The notes beneath the pieces are model-generated. The model made no database searches. It was not told where the DNA came from and worked only from the letters and a program-made list of their open reading frames with translations. This document shows, one piece after another, positions 14,683 through 23,394 of a stretch of 47,485 nt of DNA; position 1 is the stretch's first letter, and every line of letters starts with the position of its first letter. The position numbers were made by a program, and so were the translations under genes. Origin of the DNA: CAYXVJ01 sp050309435. GTDB lineage: Bacteria > Bacillota > Clostridia > Saccharofermentanales > Fastidiosipilaceae. The DNA lies in contig JBNRMJ010000034.1 of the NCBI GenBank assembly GCA_050309435.1, positions 1-47,485 on the forward strand, given 5' to 3'.

Positions 14683-15720
14683 ATGTTTGACGAATTAAAG
14701 CAATTGCTGGATCAGGCACTGATAACCGTCGATGCCGCCAAAACCGGCGCGGAGCTGGCCGAGGTACGCCAGCATCTGATGGGTAAAAAAGGCGATTTGA
14801 CCCAGCTCCTGAAGCAGATCGGCCGGCAGCCCGCAGAACTTCGTAAGGAGCTTGGTCAGGAAGGCAACCGCGTGAAACAGGCCATCACGGAAGCAATTGA
14901 TGCTCGCGAAGCAGAAATTATTGCCACAAGCTCGCATCTGGAAGGTGATGTCGATCTGACTCTGCCGGGAATCGCTCCAGCGGGCGGTGCTTTACATCCT
15001 ATTACTCAGATGTCATACGATCTGAACGATGCGTTCCGTTCGCTGGGTTTCGAGGTTTTCGCCGAAGACGAAATCACAAGCGAAGCATATGCTTTCGATA
15101 AACTGAATTTCCCCGACGAGCATCCGGCACGCGAGACGATGGATACTTACTGGCTGAAGTCTGACGGGAACGTTGATTCAAGCAGTCGCCTGTGCCTTAG
15201 ACCTCACCTGACCGGCGCTTCTGTTCGATACTTGCAGAAACACAAAGCTCCCGCCCGCTTCGTCTATCCGGGACGCGTTTATCGCAACGAAGCCACGGAT
15301 GCCCGTCACGAACGTGCTTTCTATCAGTATGAGGCACTGATTGTGGATAAGGACTTCTCCTTTGCCTCTGGTCAACTGTTTATCAAAACTATTTTAGAGA
15401 AAGTATTCGGTCATGACGTACCGATTCGCATGCGTGCCGGATTCTTTCCCTTCGTGGAACCCGGTTTCGAGATCGATATGCAGTGCCAGGTATGTCACGG
15501 CGAAGGCTGCAAGGTCTGCAAGCAAGTTGGTTGGATCGAAGTTATGCCGGGCGGCGTGCCGCATCCCAACGTCCTGAAAGCAGCCGGCCTGGATCCTGCC
15601 GAATGGTCCGGTTTCTATATCAACATCGGTCTGGATCGTCTGGTCATGATGCGTTACGGTGTCGATGACGTTCGCTTGTTCCATAGCGGCGATCTTCGCT
15701 TTTTATCGCAATTTAGCTAA
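14683..15720 (+). CDS. pheS: Phenylalanyl-tRNA synthetase alpha subunit
   Basis: 345 aa, close to the usual 340. It forms the catalytic half of the alpha2-beta2 enzyme that charges tRNA-Phe in the cytosol. The N-terminal coiled-coil (about 1-85) contacts tRNA. Class II motif 2 is seen in RNEATDARHERAFYQYEALIV, and motif 3 in GLDRLVMMRYG near the C terminus. A Cys cluster, CQVCHGEGCKVC, precedes GWIEVMPGG. GAGGAGGA lies 5 nt before the ATG. It is preceded by the Phe T-box and followed 12 nt later by pheT. Confidence 0.97.
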   Translation: MFDELKQLLDQALITVDAAKTGAELAEVRQHLMGKKGDLTQLLKQIGRQPAELRKELGQEGNRVKQAITEAIDAREAEIIATSSHLEGDVDLTLPGIAPAGGALHPITQMSYDLNDAFRSLGFEVFAEDEITSEAYAFDKLNFPDEHPARETMDTYWLKSDGNVDSSSRLCLRPHLTGASVRYLQKHKAPARFVYPGRVYRNEATDARHERAFYQYEALIVDKDFSFASGQLFIKTILEKVFGHDVPIRMRAGFFPFVEPGFEIDMQCQVCHGEGCKVCKQVGWIEVMPGGVPHPNVLKAAGLDPAEWSGFYINIGLDRLVMMRYGVDDVRLFHSGDLRFLSQFS

Positions 15721-15732
15721 GAGGGGTTAGAA

Positions 15733-18153
15733 ATGAAACTATCATTAAACTGGTTGAAAGACTATGTGGATTTACCGGCTGATCTGACGATGGAGAAGCT
15801 GGCCTATGACTTGACCATGCGTACGGTTGAAGTCGAAGATATCTATAATCCGAAGGATGCCCTGGACGGAATCGTTGTGGGTATTATCAAGGAAATCGCG
15901 CCGCATCCGGCGGCGGATCTGCTTCGGGTTTGTCAGGTGGATGCCGGTCAGGACCGCTTGCTTCAAATTGTCTGCGGCGGTTCGAACCTCGAGGTCGGGC
16001 AGAAAGTAGCCGTGTCCGTACCCGGTTCGATGGTGCGCTGGCACGGCGAGGGCGAGCCGGTCGAAATCAAAGTGACCGAGCTTCGCGGCGTGAAGAGCGA
16101 AGGCATGATCTGCGGTGCTTCGGAACTGGATCTTGAATTATTGTTCCCTGTCGAAGAGGAACATATCATTATGGACTTAAAGGATTTTGAAGCCAAGGCA
16201 GGCGATCCGCTTGTTGATGTGCTGGCCTTGGACGATTACATCCTCGAGATCGATAACAAGTCGATGACCAACCGCCCTGATCTATGGGGTCACTACGGCA
16301 TGGCCCGCGAACTGGCGGCGATTTACGGCTGCGAACTGCGTGATCTGCCCGAGGCGGAAATCGACGGCAGTTTACCGGTATATCCAGTGAAGATCGAAAG
16401 CGAAAGCTGCATGCGCTATGTGGCGGCCGTATTCGAAGGACTGGAAGTGAAGCCTTCGCCTTACAAGATGGCCAAAAGACTCTGGTCGGTCGGCCTTCGA
16501 CCCATCAATAATCTTGTTGATATGACCAACTATGTCATGCTGAGCAGCGGCCAACCGACCCATGGTTTCGATCTTACGCATGTACCCGGCGGCATCGTGG
16601 TACGCCAGGCAATCGAGGGCGAAGAACTCGAGTTGCTTGACGAGAGTTTGTTAAAACTCGATCCGGCCGATCTCCTGATAACGGATGGCAAGCAGCCTTT
16701 AGCTCTGGCCGGTGTTATGGGCGGTAAGAAGGATTCGATCCTTCCGGAGACCGGCAGTATGATCCTCGAGCTGGCTTCGTTCCATGCCTTATCGGTCAGA
16801 CGAAGCACGCAGCGTCATAATGTTCGCACCGAATCTTCCACGCGTTTCGAGAAGAACATCGATACCGATCGTGTGGACCAGGCACTGGCTATGGCTCTTT
16901 CGCTGATGAAAGAGCTTTTACCGGAAGCCAAACTGGTCGCTTTCGGAGAAGATAAGAAAAAAGAGACTCAAGCCAATACGATTAACCTGAGTCTGGATTT
17001 CCTCGGGAGCCGAATCGGACGCGAGATCACCGCCGCCGAAGTGAAAAAAACGCTGGCACCGCTGGGTTTTGTCATTCTCTCCGAAGAAGACAATACCTTG
17101 CAAGTTCGGGTACCTGTCTGGCGCTCTACCGGCGATGTCTCCCTGCCTGATGACCTGCTCGAAGAAGTAGCCCGCATGATCGGTTATGAGAACTTCGAGT
17201 TCATCCCGCCTCGTATCGAGTTGACGCACTTTGTCAATCAGAGGGAAGTCGAAGTCGAGCGCCGTCTGCGCGAAGCAATGGCGATGCGTTGCGGTTTTCA
17301 GGAAATTTTCACATATCCCTGGATTCACGAAGACTATATAGCGGCTGCCGGCGTCGATACCAAAACGCTGCTCGAACTTGAAGCCCCGCCTGCACCCGAG
17401 GAACGTTTCCTGCGCGGTTCTCTGGTACCGGGAATCCTGGAGAGCGTGGTTTCAAACCTCCGCTATTTCGATCATTTCCGCTTGTTCGAGCTGACTCAGG
17501 TTTTCCGGAAGGGATCGTACAGTCCTTCGGTTCCTGAAGAAGTGCTGCCGGAGCACGAACGCATGCTCTGCGCCGCTTTGGTGGGTGACGATGCCATGAG
17601 CCTGTTCCGCGAGGGTAAGGGCGTGATCGAAAGCCTGCCTCGCTTCGCACAGGTGAAATCGTTAAGCTTCGCTCAAGTCGAAAAACCGGCCTGGGCGGAT
17701 CCCAAGATGTGGCTGAACATTACTGACGAAAGACGTAAAGTGGTCGGCTCGCTGGCTCTCTTGTCAATGCAAGCCGAGCATATGGCCGGTATCAAGCATC
17801 AGATGACCGTTATCTTCGAACTTAGCGTGGATGAACTGGATCCTTTGGCATCGCGCGGAGGTTCGTATCATCCTTTGCCTCTTTATCCCGAAGTATGGCA
17901 GGATCTGAATGTGGTGGTTGCCACATCAACTACCTGGGCCGATATCGCCGCGGTTCTCGAAGACAAGGTTTTGAGAGCCCGTTTTACCGAGGAGTATCAA
18001 GGCAAGCAGTTGCCCGAAGGTACAAAATCTGTTATTTTCCGTTACTGGCTGGGTTCTCCGAACGCGACTTTAACCGCCGAAGAAATTTCTCTGGCAAATA
18101 AGGAGATTATTACGGCTCTGGAAAAAGAGTGCGGTGCCAGGCTGCGAAACTAA
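15733..18153 (+). CDS. pheT: Phenylalanyl-tRNA synthetase beta subunit
   Basis: 806 aa, normal length. Domains in order: N-terminal B1, an EMAPII-like tRNA-binding domain (about 39-150, with HPAADLLRVCQVD), B3/B4 editing domain (about 215-390), B5 (about 405-480), the inactive class II-like core (about 490-690) and a C-terminal FDX-ACB anticodon-binding domain (about 705-806, PEVWQDLNVVV and EEYQGKQLPEGTKS). It partners PheS to form the tetramer and hydrolyses mischarged Tyr-tRNA. GAGGGG lies 8 nt before the ATG. Followed by a terminator at 18179. Confidence 0.97.
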   Translation: MKLSLNWLKDYVDLPADLTMEKLAYDLTMRTVEVEDIYNPKDALDGIVVGIIKEIAPHPAADLLRVCQVDAGQDRLLQIVCGGSNLEVGQKVAVSVPGSMVRWHGEGEPVEIKVTELRGVKSEGMICGASELDLELLFPVEEEHIIMDLKDFEAKAGDPLVDVLALDDYILEIDNKSMTNRPDLWGHYGMARELAAIYGCELRDLPEAEIDGSLPVYPVKIESESCMRYVAAVFEGLEVKPSPYKMAKRLWSVGLRPINNLVDMTNYVMLSSGQPTHGFDLTHVPGGIVVRQAIEGEELELLDESLLKLDPADLLITDGKQPLALAGVMGGKKDSILPETGSMILELASFHALSVRRSTQRHNVRTESSTRFEKNIDTDRVDQALAMALSLMKELLPEAKLVAFGEDKKKETQANTINLSLDFLGSRIGREITAAEVKKTLAPLGFVILSEEDNTLQVRVPVWRSTGDVSLPDDLLEEVARMIGYENFEFIPPRIELTHFVNQREVEVERRLREAMAMRCGFQEIFTYPWIHEDYIAAAGVDTKTLLELEAPPAPEERFLRGSLVPGILESVVSNLRYFDHFRLFELTQVFRKGSYSPSVPEEVLPEHERMLCAALVGDDAMSLFREGKGVIESLPRFAQVKSLSFAQVEKPAWADPKMWLNITDERRKVVGSLALLSMQAEHMAGIKHQMTVIFELSVDELDPLASRGGSYHPLPLYPEVWQDLNVVVATSTTWADIAAVLEDKVLRARFTEEYQGKQLPEGTKSVIFRYWLGSPNATLTAEEISLANKEIITALEKECGARLRN

Positions 18154-18178
18154 ACTATATCGACCATCTCAGATGAAG

Positions 18179-18219
18179 AACTCCGCGTCGCTTGATAAAG
18201 TGGCGGGGAGTTTTCTTTA
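18179..18219 (+). terminator. Terminator of pheST
   Basis: AACTCC 18179-18184 pairs with GGAGTT 18207-18212; the inner stem CGTC and GGCG is imperfect. TTTTCTTT follows. Confidence 0.75.
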
Positions 18220-18363
18220 TTTACTGTCGAGAAATAAGCGGCCGAAAAGCAGTTGAACGATGTCATTTTGCATAATTAAGTTATAATTCGCATGTATTTT
18301 TATGATTGCAAAGCGAACTTGTGCTAATATGGACTAATATTGAGCGGATTTAGGTGAAACACA

Positions 18364-20070
18364 ATGATTCGGAAATGGTGGGAACGGCTAAGACAATTGT
18401 CTAAGCAAACGCAGATCCAAAAAGGGATGCGTTTATTGTTCTCTGCCTTGTTTATTCTGATTATTCTAGTTCTAATCCTCAATGTCGATGATTTCAATAG
18501 CGGTTTTAAGCATGAGATCAATTATCTGGATGTCAAGAATATTAATACCGCTTGGACTCGCCGCGATGGAAGCGGGAATCGCGTGATTTTGTCGATGACA
18601 CTGCCAGATAAGGTCGCCGAAGGCAGCACGCTGGCCTTTGAAACAGACCATCAAACCTTGAAGGTCACGGTCGGTAGCCGACTGTTATACGAGCGTCGTC
18701 CGGAAAAACCCTGGTATTTGGGTCATGAGATCGGTCGGGTATGGAACTTTATCCATATACCGGCAGATTCGGCAGGTCAGATCCTCTATCTTGAAATCGA
18801 TAATTATGCAAAGAGGGAGATCTTGACCGATACAGCCATGTTTGGCAGTCAAAAGAACATCATGAGAAATCAGCTCATGGATACAGCCCCTTTGATGATT
18901 TATGTAATTGTGGCCTTACTGGCCGGTATCGGTCTTTTTATCGTAGCTTTCGCAATTCGTCAGTACGGATTCACCGAACCGTCATCCGGTGCCGTTTATC
19001 TATCCTTTTTACTTATTTTTTTGAGTGTTCAGATCGCGATGGATTCCTACATGTCGCAATTTCTGCAGCTAAATCTCTCGATCGCTTATATCATCGCTCA
19101 GAGTTTTTATATTGTATTGCCGATTTTGTACATGCAGTTTTTACGCTCGAAAGTTATTCGGGGGCAGCTTTTGCTCGATGTTATGTGCTTGCTGCAAATG
19201 TCGTATTTGATGACCGCTCTATACCTGCATTTCGCGGGTCGGGTCTTGCTTGTGCATCAACAGGAATCGATGCGCTCGATCCTGATGGTATGCATTCTTG
19301 TGACCGCTTTTCTTGCTGCGGACAGTTTGCGTTTGACGCGAAAAGAACCTCAAAATCGTATCCCGCTGATTGCGGTTTTATTTGTTGACCTCTCTGCGGT
19401 GATAGTGCTGCTCGCGTATATGAACGGGATAAGAGATTTTAACGTCTTCTTATACGTCTTGTTTATCGAGATCGTTTTCCTGGGTATGCTTATCTACGAT
19501 CAGGTCAGGAAGACCATGAGAGTATTCCTGGTAGCGGCAGAAGCCCGCAGTTTAAAGAAAATCGCTTTTGAAGATGCCTTGACCGGGTTAGGCAACCGCT
19601 GCGCCTTTGATCGCGACATCGGGGAGATCAATCTGAATATCGGACGCCATGAAGTACTGGGTGCCTTGATTCTGGATATGAATAACTTAAAGGTAACCAA
19701 CGACGATTACGGTCATTTGCAGGGCGATTATTTAATCGCGTCGGTCGGACGCCTGATTTCCGAATGTTTCGGGGAAGCAGGGCGTTCATATCGTCTGGGC
19801 GGTGACGAGTTTACCGTAATCCTGCTTGACGAGAAGGTGAGCGAGATCCAGTCGTTACTGGAACATTTTTCCGAAATGATAGAAACATATAATGCAAACC
19901 ATGTGCTGCCGATTAATATTGCCTGGGGCTTTGCCAGTATGGACCTGAGACAAGGTGTTCCGGGTGATGTGTCCATAAACCGTATCCTTAAACAAGCAGA
20001 CGAGCGCATGTATCAGTCTAAACATGCCGAGGCCCAAAAACGCCCGGCACTTGACGTGTCGGGCGCTTGA
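18364..20070 (+). CDS. Membrane diguanylate cyclase (7TM-type sensor plus GGDEF)
   Basis: 568 aa. A first membrane helix (about 23-41) is followed by an extracytoplasmic beta-rich segment (about 45-165), then about seven helices (175-385) and a cytosolic GGDEF domain (about 400-555). The architecture resembles 7TMR-DISM receptors. The active-site signature YRLGGDEF is intact, preceded by DALTGLGNRCAFD and ILDMNNLKVTNDDYGHLQGD, so c-di-GMP synthesis is expected. There is no RxxD inhibitory site just before GGDEF (EAGRSYRLGGDEF), so product feedback may be missing. AGGTG precedes the ATG. A TATAAT at 18282-18287 is a possible -10 box. The 3' end overlaps the antisense terminator of the convergent gene. 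Confidence 0.88.
   Translation: MIRKWWERLRQLSKQTQIQKGMRLLFSALFILIILVLILNVDDFNSGFKHEINYLDVKNINTAWTRRDGSGNRVILSMTLPDKVAEGSTLAFETDHQTLKVTVGSRLLYERRPEKPWYLGHEIGRVWNFIHIPADSAGQILYLEIDNYAKREILTDTAMFGSQKNIMRNQLMDTAPLMIYVIVALLAGIGLFIVAFAIRQYGFTEPSSGAVYLSFLLIFLSVQIAMDSYMSQFLQLNLSIAYIIAQSFYIVLPILYMQFLRSKVIRGQLLLDVMCLLQMSYLMTALYLHFAGRVLLVHQQESMRSILMVCILVTAFLAADSLRLTRKEPQNRIPLIAVLFVDLSAVIVLLAYMNGIRDFNVFLYVLFIEIVFLGMLIYDQVRKTMRVFLVAAEARSLKKIAFEDALTGLGNRCAFDRDIGEINLNIGRHEVLGALILDMNNLKVTNDDYGHLQGDYLIASVGRLISECFGEAGRSYRLGGDEFTVILLDEKVSEIQSLLEHFSEMIETYNANHVLPINIAWGFASMDLRQGVPGDVSINRILKQADERMYQSKHAEAQKRPALDVSGA
20036..20065 (-). terminator. Terminator of the AIM24-family gene, nested in the cyclase coding end
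   Basis: CGCCCGGCAC 20041-20050 pairs with GTGTCGGGCG 20056-20065. On the minus strand it is followed by TTTTT (20040-20036), which marks it as the terminator of the minus-strand gene. The same bases encode the last residues of the plus-strand diguanylate cyclase. Confidence 0.72.
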
Positions 20071-20114
20071 TACGCGATTATACTTGATTTTACTGCTGAT
20101 ATTCCCTGAGGTGC

Positions 20115-20798
20115 TTAGTTGCCCGAGGTCGGTATGTAACGACGGATGGAATTGGCAACCTGCGAAATCGGTTGAGTTTGCAAAATAACGTGGCCCGGTC
20201 CGGTTAAAACGGTGTTGAATATCCCTTCGCCGCCGAAGAACATGTTTTTAAGACCGGGGACCGTGACAATATCGATTTGGACGCTGGCATCCATGGCCGC
20301 GACATATCCGGTATCCACAATGAGCTGCTGACCGGGTGCCAGATCGTACTCGATGGCATGTCCGTCGATCTCGATGAAGGCGATGCCGGAGCCGCTAAGT
20401 CTCTGCATGATGAAGCCCTCGCCGCCGAAAAAACCGGCGCCGAGACGTTTTTGGAAGTGAACCGACAACTCCACGGAACTCTCCGCGGCGAGAAAACCGC
20501 TCTTCTGGACCACATACTGACTGTAGGGGGTAACCTGAAGCGCGCGAATCGATCCGGGAAAACTAGAGGCAAAACTGATCATGCCATCGGTTCCGACCGA
20601 TGTATAACGGTTCAGAAACAAGCTCTCGCCGGAAAACATTCGTCCGAATGCCTTACCGATGCCTCCGCCCGAAGTTGTCTCCATTTTCATATTGGGACTC
20701 ATCCAGGCCATGGCGCCGCTTTCCGTAATCATGGATTCACCGGCCTGAAGCTGGCAGATGACGACCGGTAAAGGTGTACCTTCAATAGAATATTGCAT
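20115..20798 (-). CDS. AIM24/TIGR00266 family protein
   Basis: 227 aa with the beta-sandwich repeats of the AIM24 (TRAP-like) family: an N-terminal Q..L..GESMITESGAMAWMSPNMKM, then GGGIGKAFGRMFSGESLFLNRYTS, and near the end PGLKNMFFGGEGIFNTVLTGPGHVILQT. The bacterial role of the family is unknown; the yeast namesake acts in mitochondrial membrane organisation. There is no signal peptide. GGAGGGAAC precedes the ATG. It reads from the SRP RNA side toward the diguanylate cyclase. Confidence 0.85.
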   Translation of the reverse strand: MQYSIEGTPLPVVICQLQAGESMITESGAMAWMSPNMKMETTSGGGIGKAFGRMFSGESLFLNRYTSVGTDGMISFASSFPGSIRALQVTPYSQYVVQKSGFLAAESSVELSVHFQKRLGAGFFGGEGFIMQRLSGSGIAFIEIDGHAIEYDLAPGQQLIVDTGYVAAMDASVQIDIVTVPGLKNMFFGGEGIFNTVLTGPGHVILQTQPISQVANSIRRYIPTSGN

Positions 20799-20892
20799 GT
20801 TCCCTCCGCTAGATAAGTTTCCGGCGTTTGTCTGCCGGATTTATATTGATTGGCCCGAAGCAGCTTGTCGTATATTCCGAGATTTTCCACAT

Positions 20893-21048
20893 AAAAAATG
20901 GATGTTATCTCTGTTCCAAGGTCGATCTCAGGTAAACTCCAGGCACCTGCAGGTGACCGCTTACTGCTGCTTCCTTCCGGACCTGACAGGGTTCACGGGC
21001 TACATCGCTTGAGGCCCGAAACCGACCCCGGAACACAAAAAACATCCA
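20893..21048 (-). ncRNA. ffs: Signal recognition particle RNA (small bacterial type) with precursor ends
   Basis: On the minus strand the apical domain CAGGTCCGGAAGGAAGCA, the binding site for Ffh, is exact. The mature body is about 20913-21034: the 5' end GTTCCGGGGTCG pairs with the 3' end CGACCTTGGAAC, with a small bulge. Outside it TGGATGTT (21048-21041 read on the minus strand) pairs with AACATCCA (20906-20899), followed by TTTTTT at 20898-20893. This gives an outer helix that joins the precursor ends and probably doubles as the terminator. Its promoter is at 21084-21112. Confidence 0.9.
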
Positions 21049-21083
21049 CAAAAAAGAATGATATCTATAGTTTATTTTTTTCC

Positions 21084-21112
21084 AGTATAACACCGTATTT
21101 GATTCACGACAA
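21084..21112 (-). promoter_or_regulatory. Promoter of the SRP RNA gene
   Basis: On the minus strand, TTGTCG (21112-21107) and TATACT (21089-21084) with a 17-bp spacer. The predicted start is near 21077. Its -35 box overlaps that proposed for glnN on the other strand. Confidence 0.6.
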
Positions 21113-21135
21113 GGTACGGTTCGCCGTGCTATACT
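21106..21135 (+). promoter_or_regulatory. Promoter of glnN, divergent from SRP RNA promoter
   Basis: ACGACA 21106-21111 (four of six matches) and TATACT 21130-21135 with an 18-bp spacer. The start would lie near 21142, about 50 nt before the gene. Confidence 0.5.
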
Positions 21136-21193
21136 ACTTTCCGTTAAAAACGAGTCTCATCAACCCACACCGGACCACAGACGAGGAAAAAAG

Positions 21194-23311
21194 ATGAATA
21201 AGAAAGATAGCTGTTCCGAACTTAAAAAGCTGACTCCGCCGGAGTACTTCGGCGAAGCTGTCTTTAACGACAATGTGATGCGTACGCGACTTTCGCACGA
21301 CACGTACGAATCGCTGAAAAGGACCATTGATTTCAGCGAACCGATTGACTCTTCGATTGCCGATGAAGTCGCGGCCGCCATGAAGCAATGGGCTGTCGAA
21401 AAAGGCGCCACACACTACACCCACTGGTTTATGCCCCTCAACAACACGACAGCCGAAAAGCATGATTCGTTTATTGAGATCACCACCAAAGGCCAGATTA
21501 TCATGGACTTTTCCGGTCGGGCACTGACTCAGGGAGAACCGGATGCATCGTCCTTTCCGACAGGCGGCCTTCGCGAAACATCGAAGGCGCGGGGCTACAC
21601 GGCCTGGGACTGCACGTCGCCCGCCTTCGTCAAAGAAAGAACCCTGTACATACCTACTGCGTTTTATTCCTACGGCGGCGAGCTTTTAGATCGTAAGGCA
21701 CCGCTCTTGCGTTCGGTGGCTGCCTTGAGCAGAGAGGGTATGCGCATTGTCCGCCTTTTCGGAAATCAAACGGCTCAGCGCTTGATTTCGACGGTCGGAC
21801 CCGAACAGGAATATTTCCTCATCGATAAACCGCAATATCTGAAACGTCCCGACCTGAGACTGTGCGGTCGGACGCTTTTCGGCGCCAGAAGCCCTAAGGA
21901 TCAGGAACTAGACGATCATTACTTCGGTATCATCAAGCCCCGGGTCCTTGAATTCATGCAGGATCTGGATGCCGAACTCTGGCGCCAGGGCATCAGCGCA
22001 AAAACCCGTCATAACGAAGTGGCTCCGGGTCAGCATGAACTGGCGGTTATTTTCAATCGTTCGAGCGAAGCGGCCGATAACAACATGCTGGTCATGGAAT
22101 TCATGCGCAAGGTCGCAGAACGTCATGATCTGGTTTGTCTGTTACATGAGAAACCTTTCGCCGGAGTTAACGGTTCGGGTAAACACATAAACTGGTCGTT
22201 GGCCACGGATGACGGCATTAATTTGCTCGAGCCCAGCGACAACCCTCACAAGAACCTGCAGTTCCTGGTCTTTTTCGCGGCGGTTCTGAAAGCCGTCGAT
22301 GTGTACGGAGACGTGCTTCGCGCTTCTGTGTCTTCAGCCTCCAACGATCATCGTCTGGGTGCGCATGAAGCGCCGCCGGCGATCATTTCGGTGGCGATCG
22401 GAGAGGAGCTGGAAGCCATGGTTGACGCGCTTCTGGCCGGTCGACCTTTCAGTCCGATCGAGCGAACCCGTACCAATCTGGGGATCGATACCATATCTTT
22501 GGTCACTGTTGATAAGACAGACAGAAACCGGACCAGTCCCTTTGCCTTTACGGGTAATAAATTCGAATTCCGTATGTGCGGTTCCAATACAAATATCGCG
22601 GAGCCCTGCTATACGCTGAATACCGCCGTGGCAAAGACACTCTCCGAAGCTGCCGATTATCTGAGCGGTCGCGATGATCTCGAGCAGGCGGCTCAGGATT
22701 ACTTTGTGGAGACGGTGCGCGCACATCGCCGGATAATTTTCAGCGGGGACAACTACTCCGAGGAGTGGCTGGCAGAAGCAAAGAGGAGAGGTTTGTCGAA
22801 CCTGACGAATACGGTTGCAGCCGTAAAAACCATGCGTGACGAAAAGAATATTCGCCTCTTTGCCGACTTGGGTGTTTTGACGCCTCCGGAAACTCAATCG
22901 AGAGCGGAAATTGTCCTGGAGACCTATTATAAGAATATTCTGATCGAAGCCCGAACAGCAATCGATATGACCACCAGAGAGATCATGCCGGCTGTTGTCG
23001 AATATATCTATGACCTTACACAAATTACGTATCAGCAGAGGGCTTTAAATCGCAATAAGGGCGGCGTACATTCCATTCTGGACAGCTTTAACACCTATGT
23101 TGACGAACTTTACGATCGCGTCTCCAGGCTTAAGGAAGCCGTTGCCAAGGTTGAAGCATGCCCGGATTCCGAGAGTAAAGCCGATGCCTGTTGCGAAGAC
23201 GTGATTCCGGCGATGCAGGAACTGCGTAAGGTGGTCGACAGCATCGAACCGATTATGCCAAAAAAATTATGGCCCTATCCTTCTTATATGTCTTTAATGT
23301 TCGGTGTATAA
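21194..23311 (+). CDS. glnN: Glutamine synthetase type III
   Basis: 705 aa, the length of the GSIII class, and clearly longer than GSI (about 450). It makes glutamine from glutamate, ammonia and ATP in the cytosol, as a large double-ring oligomer. Class-typical stretches are seen: THWFMPLNNTTAEKHDSF, GPEQEYFLID, KTRHNEVAPGQHELA, GVNGSGKHINWSL, ASNDHRLGAHEAPPAI, and FEFRMCGSN. GSIII is common in Bacteroidetes and anaerobic Clostridia. The ATG follows GAGGAAAAAAG. No glnR, glnK or nitrogen-regulator gene is adjacent. Confidence 0.95.
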   Translation: MNKKDSCSELKKLTPPEYFGEAVFNDNVMRTRLSHDTYESLKRTIDFSEPIDSSIADEVAAAMKQWAVEKGATHYTHWFMPLNNTTAEKHDSFIEITTKGQIIMDFSGRALTQGEPDASSFPTGGLRETSKARGYTAWDCTSPAFVKERTLYIPTAFYSYGGELLDRKAPLLRSVAALSREGMRIVRLFGNQTAQRLISTVGPEQEYFLIDKPQYLKRPDLRLCGRTLFGARSPKDQELDDHYFGIIKPRVLEFMQDLDAELWRQGISAKTRHNEVAPGQHELAVIFNRSSEAADNNMLVMEFMRKVAERHDLVCLLHEKPFAGVNGSGKHINWSLATDDGINLLEPSDNPHKNLQFLVFFAAVLKAVDVYGDVLRASVSSASNDHRLGAHEAPPAIISVAIGEELEAMVDALLAGRPFSPIERTRTNLGIDTISLVTVDKTDRNRTSPFAFTGNKFEFRMCGSNTNIAEPCYTLNTAVAKTLSEAADYLSGRDDLEQAAQDYFVETVRAHRRIIFSGDNYSEEWLAEAKRRGLSNLTNTVAAVKTMRDEKNIRLFADLGVLTPPETQSRAEIVLETYYKNILIEARTAIDMTTREIMPAVVEYIYDLTQITYQQRALNRNKGGVHSILDSFNTYVDELYDRVSRLKEAVAKVEACPDSESKADACCEDVIPAMQELRKVVDSIEPIMPKKLWPYPSYMSLMFGV

Positions 23312-23328
23312 GTCTTTTTTCATCTTCA

Positions 23329-23337
23329 TGGTACAAT
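23329..23337 (+). promoter_or_regulatory. Extended -10 promoter of the low-complexity gene
   Basis: TGG immediately followed by TACAAT (23332-23337) gives an extended -10 element. The -35 region is weak. No clear terminator separates glnN from it. Confidence 0.45.
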
Positions 23338-23394
23338 GGTGATAGCAAAATGCACCTTCGGCATACACGATAAGAGTTAGGGAGGCAGAACAAG

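Noticed and set aside
21099..21108. Second operator copy TTGATTCACG near glnN
   Set aside because: It matches only the first ten bases of the palindrome at 3674 and lacks the symmetric half, so it could be chance.
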